This document shows positions 57,908-64,000 of a stretch of 64,000 bases of DNA, one piece after another (positions within the stretch are counted from its first letter, which is position 1; every line of letters starts with the position of its first letter). Both the position numbers and the translations under genes were made by a program. The stretch covers positions 1,550,001-1,614,000 of the forward strand of contig NZ_CP020465.1 in the NCBI RefSeq assembly GCF_002076895.1, read 5' to 3'. The stretch is from Cognaticolwellia beringensis. Its GTDB lineage: Bacteria > Pseudomonadota > Gammaproteobacteria > Enterobacterales > Alteromonadaceae. Under the pieces are notes generated by a model. The model saw only the letters and a list, made by a program, of their open reading frames with translations, did not search any database and was not told where the DNA came from.

Positions 57908-59250
57908 TCGCTAAGGCTTTATCTAAAAAGGTGAAAATCATTAATAATTTAGCGGTAATTAACGCCCTATTACTCAATATTTTCCTGTTACTTTTCAGTA
58001 CAAGCGCTAGTGCAAGTAATGAGAGTAACGATGATTGGGCCGAAGCCTGGGTTGAACAGGCGCCTGCTTCACCATGGCAAGTAACAGGCTTTATTGAAGC
58101 AGCTTACGGACAGTTTCTACAAACAAATGTGACTGAACATAACGCATCGCTTAACGAGCTTAAAGCAAGAATAAATATTGATTATAGCCATGAACTTTTC
58201 GATGCTAGCGGCAAGTTAGACAGCTACTACGACGCTGTATTAACCAAAACTATTTTCCATACCCGAGAGCTTAGCATTAGTGCGAGCCCATTTAGTTTTG
58301 TCGACATAAAAGCTGGCCGACAAGTGTTAACGTGGGGTACGGGTGATTATCTATTTCTCAATGATTTATTTGCTAAAGACTGGCAGTCATTTTTCTCTGG
58401 GCGCGCCGATGAATACTTAAAAGCACCATCGAATAGTATTAGAACTAACTGGTTTTATAACGCAGTAAACTTTACCTTAGTATGGACACCTGAGTTTACT
58501 CCCGATAACTATATTAACGGCGAACGTTTCTCGTTTTATTCGCCACAAGCACAACAAATAGTGGCCCCCGCTAATGGCTTTCCCGTCAACAAAACCCATA
58601 AAGCGCAGTGGTCAGCTCGCTTAAAGACTCGTATAAATGATATTGAGGTTTCACTTTATGGTTATCAAGGTTTTTGGCCAACGCCTGAAGGTACAAAGCA
58701 ACCTGCAACTAATACGATGCAAAACCAAGCCTATTTTCCAGCACTTAATACTTGGGGAGTCAGTGCAACAACCCCTTTTAAGAGCGGTATTTTGAATGTT
58801 GAATATGCCAGTTACAACAGCATTGAAGATAGCGAAGGCACTAACAATATGATCGCTAATGGTCAGCACAAATTCTTAATAGGCTATGAACACGAACTAG
58901 CAAAAAACCTAACCGCTAATGTGCAGTACTATCTAGAGCGCACTAAGGACTATCAAGCACTGGTTAATAATAGCCAATTACCTGAGCAAGTTGTTGCTGA
59001 AAATCGTCACTTAGTCACCTTGCGATTAAGTTATCGCGCACTAAGGCAAACGCTTACTTACTCAATGTTTGCCTTTTATTCACCTAGCGACAAAGACGGT
59101 TACCTTAAGCCATCAGTTAACTATCAATATAATGACCAATGGTTATTCAGCGCAGGTGCCAACGTATTTTTTGGCGAAGATGAGTTTTCATTTTTTGGTC
59201 AACTCGAAAAAAATACTAATGCATGGTTACGAGCGCGCTATCAATATTAA
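57895..59250 (+). CDS. Outer-membrane beta-barrel protein of the exporter operon
   Basis: After a signal peptide (ending STSASA) the mature protein shows alternating hydrophobic beta-strand segments and finishes in an aromatic residue (RARYQY), as expected for a BAM-inserted barrel of about 420 residues. A recognisable feature is AGRQVLTWGTGDYLFLNDLF near 140-160, common in proteins of the DUF1302-like group. The start is uncertain: TTG at 57895 overlaps the previous gene by 13 bp, while GTG at 57931 would give a shorter, cleaner signal peptide. It is the third gene of the exporter operon. Confidence 0.8.
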   Translation: MVRLIAKALSKKVKIINNLAVINALLLNIFLLLFSTSASASNESNDDWAEAWVEQAPASPWQVTGFIEAAYGQFLQTNVTEHNASLNELKARINIDYSHELFDASGKLDSYYDAVLTKTIFHTRELSISASPFSFVDIKAGRQVLTWGTGDYLFLNDLFAKDWQSFFSGRADEYLKAPSNSIRTNWFYNAVNFTLVWTPEFTPDNYINGERFSFYSPQAQQIVAPANGFPVNKTHKAQWSARLKTRINDIEVSLYGYQGFWPTPEGTKQPATNTMQNQAYFPALNTWGVSATTPFKSGILNVEYASYNSIEDSEGTNNMIANGQHKFLIGYEHELAKNLTANVQYYLERTKDYQALVNNSQLPEQVVAENRHLVTLRLSYRALRQTLTYSMFAFYSPSDKDGYLKPSVNYQYNDQWLFSAGANVFFGEDEFSFFGQLEKNTNAWLRARYQY

Positions 59251-59372
59251 ACTCATTGTTTAAGCTAACTAAAGCCCCGTAATTTATACGAATAAACGAT
59301 AGAAATAACTTATATGGCTAGTTAGCAGATCTAAAAACTCATTTCAACCAACATGCCTGTCAACCATGGTAA

Positions 59373-59720
59373 TTAAGTAGCCAGTAAAAAATAGCCCCAA
59401 CTCACCATTAACAGCAACCAAGGTAAAACGATTGCTACTTTTTTGCTGTTGCTTAAACCTTGTTGCTGCTGGCTATTCACCAATGAAGTCTCAGTTATTT
59501 CAGCATTAGCTTTCGACGCAACATTTTTTTTACGTTGCTTATCTCGCTCGCGCCCCTTAACTTTTTGTTGCTTCTTATATTCACTAATACCTTTTTCAAT
59601 ACCTTGAGCAATTAATTTAGTTTGCTCTTTAGTCTGTGATTTTTTTTGCGTGCCTTTGGCAATACGCATTGCTTCACTTTGTACTTCGGATGAAACTTTA
59701 GGGGTAATTTGAGCTGTCAA
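59373..59720 (-). CDS. DUF2956 family small membrane protein
   Basis: A 115-residue protein with a basic, lysine- and glutamine-rich N-terminal part (QSEAMRIAKGTQKKSQTKEQTKLIAQGIEKGI) and one C-terminal transmembrane helix (about 95-113). The pattern fits DUF2956, found in marine Gammaproteobacteria. The start is TTG with an AGGAA site about nine bases upstream. Function unknown; the tail-anchored topology would place the basic part in the cytoplasm. Confidence 0.8.
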   Translation of the reverse strand: MTAQITPKVSSEVQSEAMRIAKGTQKKSQTKEQTKLIAQGIEKGISEYKKQQKVKGRERDKQRKKNVASKANAEITETSLVNSQQQQGLSNSKKVAIVLPWLLLMVSWGYFLLAT

Positions 59721-59855
59721 AAATAATATTCCTGCGCGGTGATGTTATTGCTATATAATGCCATTAATCGTGGAAAACTTTAACCACAAAGTTTACTCTT
59801 GCTCTAGCAACCTATGAGCAAGTACCTTACAAATACCGATAGAATAGAGAACAGC

Positions 59856-60488
59856 ATGAGCGATTTACTGAGCACCGCAAAAAACCAAATTACCCAAATG
59901 TTATCAATGCAAAATGCCATGAATTCACGGGTGAGTGAAACTTGGCGAGATAACAATTATGAATGGTATCGTGCCATTTGGGTTGAGTGTGCAGAAATGC
60001 TGGATCACCATGGTTGGAAATGGTGGAAACACCAAGAAATTGACGTTGCACAAGTACAGTTAGAATTAGTGGATATTTTTCATTTTGGCCTAAGTTTACG
60101 CTTAATGACTGGTGACTCAATTGAAGATATTACGCAGACTTTAGCCAATGAGTTAACCCAAAACAGTGGTCAGCAAGATTTTAAAATTGCTTTAGAAGCC
60201 CTAGCCTCTGCAGCTGTTACCGATAAAGCTTTTGACGCTTTAGCATTGGCAGATTGCATGCGTTTAATGTCGATGGATTTAGATGAACTATTTCGTCAAT
60301 ATGTTGGTAAAAATACCTTAAATTTCTTCCGTCAAGATCACGGTTATAAAGACGGTAGCTACATTAAAATTTGGAATGGCGAAGAAGATAACGAAGTCCT
60401 AGCAAATTTAGTTACTAGCCTTGACGCCAGTGCTGACGACTTTCAGCAACAGCTTTATACGGCATTAGAAGTAAAATACCCGAAATAA
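59856..60488 (+). CDS. All-alpha dimeric dUTP diphosphatase
   Basis: This enzyme hydrolyses dUTP to dUMP and keeps uracil out of DNA. It belongs to the all-alpha NTP pyrophosphatase group (dUTPase_2) and not to the trimeric beta Dut family. Visible motifs are WYRAIWVECAEMLDHHGWKWWK and QVQLELVDIFHFGLS (metal-binding ExxE and ExxD), then KNTLNFFRQDHGYKDGSY. The ATG at 59856 is preferred because AGAGAA precedes it; the in-frame ATG at 59814 lacks a site. The resulting length is 210. Confidence 0.87.
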   Translation: MSDLLSTAKNQITQMLSMQNAMNSRVSETWRDNNYEWYRAIWVECAEMLDHHGWKWWKHQEIDVAQVQLELVDIFHFGLSLRLMTGDSIEDITQTLANELTQNSGQQDFKIALEALASAAVTDKAFDALALADCMRLMSMDLDELFRQYVGKNTLNFFRQDHGYKDGSYIKIWNGEEDNEVLANLVTSLDASADDFQQQLYTALEVKYPK

Positions 60489-60661
60489 TAAACTTAAATA
60501 ATCCATACTTAAGTTTTCAAAATCAGTTGGTTAATAAAAATGTTAGCCACATTTTTTTTTATTAACTAACTGATGTGTTGAGAACATCATCTCTGGCTCA
60601 TTTTTTGCTTTATCAAGTTAACTAAGATAAACGTCAATAAATTGAACTGCCGGAGATGTAT

Positions 60662-61321
60662 ATGGAACTCATTCTATTTGCCATGATCAGCCTAATTGTT
60701 ATTGTTGGTATGCTTGCTAGCCGCTTAAACGATAATAGTTTCCCCTTTCCTTTCGATCGTAAAACTGCCTTGTTCACTCCCGCAGAAAAAAACTTTCAAA
60801 ACCTTGTTGAGCAAGCTATGGGCTCAAGATATCGTATTATCAATCGGGTTAAACTTGCCGATATTGTTAGTATTCGCAATGGCGTGTCAAAGCGAGCTGG
60901 CCAAACCGCGTCAAACAATGCCAATAGTAAGTATTTAGATTTTGTTATTTGTGAACGCGATAGCATGAAGTTGTTAGGTGTAATCGATTTAGTCGACACC
61001 CAAGGTAAAGGCTACAAAGTTAAAAAAGACTGGTTTGTTAGCGGTGCGCTTGAAGCAGCTGCCATTCCACATATTCGTATTAAAGTTAAGCCAAATTACA
61101 CCATCGATGAAATTCGTGCTTGTATTAACAGTCGTATATTAGGCAATAATGCACCTTCACCAAAAGTGAAAGGCCGAATTATTCCAGCACCTTTAGTTAA
61201 AGCTCGCCCAAGAGCATCGGGAGTATTGTCTCCATCAGCGGCGCAAGCAATGTTGGCAAAAGATACACCAGCCTTGGCTGGACAGCTTTCATCTGCTCAA
61301 GTTGCCGCACTTCCTCACTAA
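60662..61321 (+). CDS. DUF2726-containing membrane-anchored protein
   Basis: A 219-residue protein with one N-terminal transmembrane helix (about 2-19), a DUF2726 domain (about 35-150; FTPAEKNFQNLVEQAMGSRYRIINRVKLADI, FVICERDSMKLLGVIDLVD) and a disordered A-, S- and P-rich tail. DUF2726 is related to restriction-endonuclease-like folds, but the usual activity is unknown. The second of two close ATG codons (60662) is taken as start because GGAG lies six bases before it. A terminator follows. Confidence 0.8.
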   Translation: MELILFAMISLIVIVGMLASRLNDNSFPFPFDRKTALFTPAEKNFQNLVEQAMGSRYRIINRVKLADIVSIRNGVSKRAGQTASNNANSKYLDFVICERDSMKLLGVIDLVDTQGKGYKVKKDWFVSGALEAAAIPHIRIKVKPNYTIDEIRACINSRILGNNAPSPKVKGRIIPAPLVKARPRASGVLSPSAAQAMLAKDTPALAGQLSSAQVAALPH

Positions 61322-61361
61322 TATTATGTATTTCATTGGTATTGGTGACTCGATAAAATGT

Positions 61362-61387
61362 AAAGCAGACCTATAAGTCTGCTTTTT
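61362..61387 (+). terminator. Terminator after the DUF2726 gene
   Basis: AAAGCAGAC (61362-61370) pairs with GTCTGCTTT, followed by a T-run. Confidence 0.92.
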
Positions 61388-61487
61388 TGTTGATACGGAT
61401 AAAAGATTTTACCGGCAAGTCGCGCTATAATCCGCGCATAAACTCTGACGCAATGTGGTCGTCAAAATATTTACAGGATTAAAGTTA

Positions 61488-62198
61488 ATGAAAGCAGGCA
61501 TTATTGGCGCTATGGAGCCAGAAGTTGCAATTTTAAAAGCAAAGCTAGAAAATTGCCAAACATCCACCCATGCTGGATACACATTTTATCAAGGGCTATT
61601 AAATGGCTCTGACGTGGTTATTGTGCAATCGGGCATTGGTAAAGTAGCCGCCGCACTAGCAACCGCAATACTGATTGATAAGTTTCAACCTGACTATGTG
61701 GTTAATACTGGCTCAGCCGGCGGTTTTGGACAATCACTTAAAGTGGGCGATATTGTTATTAGCTCAGAAGTACGTTACCACGATGTTGACGTTACCGCTT
61801 TCGGTTACGAAATAGGTCAATTACCGGCTAACCCACCAGCTTATATTCCTCACCCTGAACTTATTGCTGCAGCAAAAGTGGGCATAAGTTCGCTTGAGAA
61901 TGTACAAACTTTAGTGGGTTTGATCACCACCGGTGATACCTTTATGACCAAAGATGACGATATTGCTAAAGCCAGAGCCAACTTCCCCACTATGGCTGCG
62001 GTAGAAATGGAAGGTGCGGCAATCGCCCATACCTGTCATCAGTTCAAAACCCCATTTGTGGTTATTCGCTCAATGTCAGATATTGCAGGCAAAGAGTCAC
62101 CAACCTCATTTGAAGCATACTTAGAAACTGCCTCAGTTAACTCGTCTAAAGTCGTAACGAGTATGATTGAAGCACTGAAAGGAAAGTCATTAAACTAA
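61488..62198 (+). CDS. mtnN: 5'-methylthioadenosine/S-adenosylhomocysteine nucleosidase
   Basis: MtnN (Pfs) cleaves adenine from methylthioadenosine, S-adenosylhomocysteine and 5'-deoxyadenosine, recycling SAM by-products. E12 in [10 protein letters not shown], the [10 protein letters not shown] segment and SMSDIAG (catalytic Asp) are present. The ATG at 61488 (MKAGIIGAM) gives 236 residues and aligns with E. coli; an upstream in-frame start adds 11 unlikely residues. A TATAAT with a GC-rich discriminator lies at 61426-61431. Its stop overlaps the cbiB-like start. Confidence 0.96.
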   Translation: MKAGIIGAMEPEVAILKAKLENCQTSTHAGYTFYQGLLNGSDVVIVQSGIGKVAAALATAILIDKFQPDYVVNTGSAGGFGQSLKVGDIVISSEVRYHDVDVTAFGYEIGQLPANPPAYIPHPELIAAAKVGISSLENVQTLVGLITTGDTFMTKDDDIAKARANFPTMAAVEMEGAAIAHTCHQFKTPFVVIRSMSDIAGKESPTSFEAYLETASVNSSKVVTSMIEALKGKSLN

Positions 62199-63178
62199 TG
62201 GAACATCTGAGTAATATTTTAACTAGCCCCTACCTTTATTCTTCTGCCGTCACTTTGTTATTATTGATCGCATTAAAAGCAATAATTGGCCAGTTTATTA
62301 CTCAGCAACCGTTAGCATTTTTCAATTTTTATTGTCAGCGTTTAGCCGATAAAGTTAATAAACAGACTAATAGTTCACGCCAACAAAATATTTCAGGCCT
62401 CATTGCTGTACTAGTGACTTTAATCCCCATAATCGCAATTTTATGGTTATTTGAAGTGTTTATTGAAGTGCAATGGCTTTGGCATGCATTATTACTTTAT
62501 TTCGCCCTAGGCAGCTTTGGCTTAACGAAAACCAATAAAAATATTGCGCGTGAATTAGTTGCTAATAACAACTATCAAGCTAAACAAAAAGTAGCACCGC
62601 TTTTGTTGCGCGATACCGAACAACTGTCACCGTTAGGTATCAGTAAAGCCTGTATTGAAATGCAAGTGTTACGGAGCTCACAACTGTTAGTTTGTGTGGG
62701 GTTCTACTTTCTTTTTTTTGGTCCGTTAGCGGCATTAGCTTTTCGTTTATTGTTAGAAATGCATTACGCATGGAATATCAAAATGTATCGCTTTGTGCAC
62801 TTTGGCGCGGCGGTTAACTATATAGTTAAATTACTACAATGGTTGCCGTCACGATTATTTTCCTTACTACTCTTGATCGGCACCGTTGGCCAGAATACCT
62901 TGTTATATTGGCGCTTAATACGAGGCAAGTTTTTTCAATTGGACAACGGAATATTGTTGCATGTACTTGCTTTAGGCTTAGAAATAAAACTCAGCGGCGT
63001 GGCTATGTATAACGGAAGTAAAGTCCGTAAAACTAGCTTTAATGACCACGCTAGACAACCGCAAGCCACTGATATTATTCATGCCAGCAAACGCATCAAT
63101 TACGCACTTTATATCTTAATTTTATTAGTGATGTTACTCGCCGTAACCTCCTATTCTCTTTCTGGTATGGGTAAATAA
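62198..63178 (+). CDS. CobD/CbiB-like cobalamin biosynthesis membrane protein
   Basis: The 326-residue polytopic protein has about six membrane helices and resembles CobD/CbiB, which attaches the aminopropanol arm during adenosylcobalamin synthesis. GSFGLTKTNKNIARELVANNN-like and LLRDTEQLSPLGISKACIE regions match the family. The family's final GxMAxxLG-type motif reads here as GVAMYNGSKVRK. It overlaps mtnN by one base. Such genes next to mtnN are common in Alteromonadales, including organisms without full B12 synthesis, so a role in scavenging or another pathway is possible. Confidence 0.82.
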   Translation: MEHLSNILTSPYLYSSAVTLLLLIALKAIIGQFITQQPLAFFNFYCQRLADKVNKQTNSSRQQNISGLIAVLVTLIPIIAILWLFEVFIEVQWLWHALLLYFALGSFGLTKTNKNIARELVANNNYQAKQKVAPLLLRDTEQLSPLGISKACIEMQVLRSSQLLVCVGFYFLFFGPLAALAFRLLLEMHYAWNIKMYRFVHFGAAVNYIVKLLQWLPSRLFSLLLLIGTVGQNTLLYWRLIRGKFFQLDNGILLHVLALGLEIKLSGVAMYNGSKVRKTSFNDHARQPQATDIIHASKRINYALYILILLVMLLAVTSYSLSGMGK

Positions 63179-63179
63179 T

Positions 63180-63260
63180 ATGAGTAATAAATGGCGCCCC
63201 TTTTACCCACAATTAAAAGTCTTTGCTAACTTACCGAATCAGGTAAACTATTGGCATTAG
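63180..63260 (+). CDS. Possible 26-codon small protein
   Basis: A short frame starting two bases after the cbiB-like stop encodes 26 residues (MSNKWRPFYPQLKVFANLPN... ending H). The frame is rich in aromatic residues. It is not recognised, could be a chance frame, or could be a remnant of a longer gene. A GGGTAA stretch precedes the ATG. Confidence 0.3.
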   Translation: MSNKWRPFYPQLKVFANLPNQVNYWH

Positions 63261-63297
63261 CGTAAAAATACGTTTAACCCGATCATAAGGAATTCTC

Positions 63298-63687
63298 ATG
63301 AAATTTATCAAGTCAGCATTAGTTATTTTATTAAGCGTTTGTGCATTTTTAACTTTTGCAGAGCAAACAGCCACTATTTCACAGCAAGCACTTTTAAGCT
63401 TAATGGCCACAGCTGAAAATAAAACCGTCGTGTTAGATGTGCGCACCGCTGAAGAGTTTGCAGAAGGACATATCGCTGGCGCCATTAATATCAGTCACGA
63501 GCAAATTAACGCTAACCTCAGTAAGATTATTGGTTTAAAAGATAAAACTGTTGTCGTGCATTGTCGCTCAGGTCGTCGTGCTATAAGCGCAGAAAATGAT
63601 TTGCGCGCGGCAGGCTTTAGCGACCTTCGCCACTTAGACGGCGATATGAATGGCTGGCAATCAGCTGACTTACCCTTGGTTAAATAA
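63298..63687 (+). CDS. Periplasmic single-domain rhodanese
   Basis: The 129-residue precursor has a signal peptide (about 1-21, ending TFA) and one rhodanese domain with the catalytic C89 in VVVHCRSGRRA. Conserved VLDVRTAEEFAEGHIAGAINI lies at 45-65. It resembles PspE- and GlpE-type sulfurtransferases, and export to the periplasm fits PspE-like proteins. Substrate unknown. An AAGGAA site precedes the ATG. Confidence 0.88.
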   Translation: MKFIKSALVILLSVCAFLTFAEQTATISQQALLSLMATAENKTVVLDVRTAEEFAEGHIAGAINISHEQINANLSKIIGLKDKTVVVHCRSGRRAISAENDLRAAGFSDLRHLDGDMNGWQSADLPLVK

Positions 63688-63699
63688 GCAAGTTCACCA

Positions 63700-64000
63700 A
63701 TGTTAGAATTACTTTATTGGCTTGATCTCTTCGGCGTTATTGTTTTTGCCTTTTCAGGGGCATTAATGGCCGGTCGCTATCAACTCGACCCATTTGGTGT
63801 TGCCGTGCTGTCTGCTGTTACCGCTATTGGTGGCGGCACCATTCGCGATGTAATTTTACAAACACCAGTCTTTTGGGTCAAAAATCCCATATATTTGTAT
63901 GTTATTCTAGCGACTGCCGCATTAACGATTATTTTTATTCGATGCCCCAAGCGTATTCCCAAACGATTCCTATTGGTTTCCGATGCCTTTGGTTTGGCAT
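63700..64000 (+). CDS. TRIC-family (UPF0126/YicG) membrane protein, truncated by window end
   Basis: The first 100 residues of a trimeric intracellular cation channel-like protein are visible. [35 protein letters not shown] is the family signature (about 17-50), followed by further membrane helices. The gene runs off the right edge. In E. coli the homologue is yicG; the native ion and role are not established. Confidence 0.88.
   Translation, partial: MLELLYWLDLFGVIVFAFSGALMAGRYQLDPFGVAVLSAVTAIGGGTIRDVILQTPVFWVKNPIYLYVILATAALTIIFIRCPKRIPKRFLLVSDAFGLA

Overview
The window looks like chromosomal housekeeping DNA of a marine gammaproteobacterium of the order Alteromonadales, most like the Colwelliaceae (Colwellia/Thalassotalea). 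This rests on AT-rich coding sequence, gene orders typical of Gammaproteobacteria (rplM-rpsI, sspAB beside petABC, mlaFEDCB-ibaG-murA divergent from kdsDC-lptCAB-rpoN-hpf-ptsN-rapZ-npr, gltBD), a Shewanella-like separate Arc phosphotransfer protein (HptA) beside arcA, and a FabY-type ketosynthase. No rRNA, tRNA, insertion sequence, prophage or CRISPR array was seen. TTG start codons recur.

Layout. 1-8.2 kb: hemL, sspBA, cytochrome bc1 (petABC), rplM-rpsI, zapE. 8.4-12.8 kb: zapG and an envelope protease set (degQ with a possible sigma-E promoter, a Bax-like glucosaminidase, degS). 12.9-17.6 kb, minus strand: murA, ibaG and the Mla phospholipid transporter. 18-25.8 kb, plus strand: CaCA antiporter, kdsD, kdsC, lptCAB, rpoN, hpf, ptsN, rapZ, NPr. 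26.3-29.9 kb: mgtE, a 49-bp tandem repeat with an inverted terminal copy, pmbA, darP. 30-34.6 kb: a lysine-riboswitch-controlled operon. 34.6-41.6 kb: double DsbA/kappa-GST-like protein, rsmC, histidine kinase, arcA, hptA, folE2. 42.2-50.6 kb: gltBD and a diguanylate cyclase. 50.9-59.3 kb: fabY, GlxA-type regulator, and a BigR/SqrR-like ArsR regulator divergent from an MMPL-type exporter operon. 59.4-64 kb: DUF2956, all-alpha dUTPase, DUF2726, mtnN, cbiB-like, rhodanese and a truncated TRIC-family gene.

The strongest candidate for something undescribed is the minus-strand operon at 29972-34157. It reads dapA-like, divergent dapD-like, a fold-III PLP decarboxylase that departs from canonical LysA motifs, and an AstE/DoeB-type M14 deacylase, all behind a clear lysine riboswitch (34240-34478). 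The gene order matches a hypothetical pathway: condensation, N-succinylation, decarboxylation of the free L-amino-acid end of N-succinyl-LL-DAP, then desuccinylation of N-alpha-succinyl-lysine. That would make lysine without DapE, DapF or meso-DAP. This is inference from gene content; no activity can be proven from sequence.

Secondary points are the persulfide-sensor-like cysteine pair of the ArsR regulator beside the exporter operon, the HptA/ArcA pairing, a structured rplM leader, and several strong intergenic inverted repeats, one of which appears to sit inside the riboswitch.
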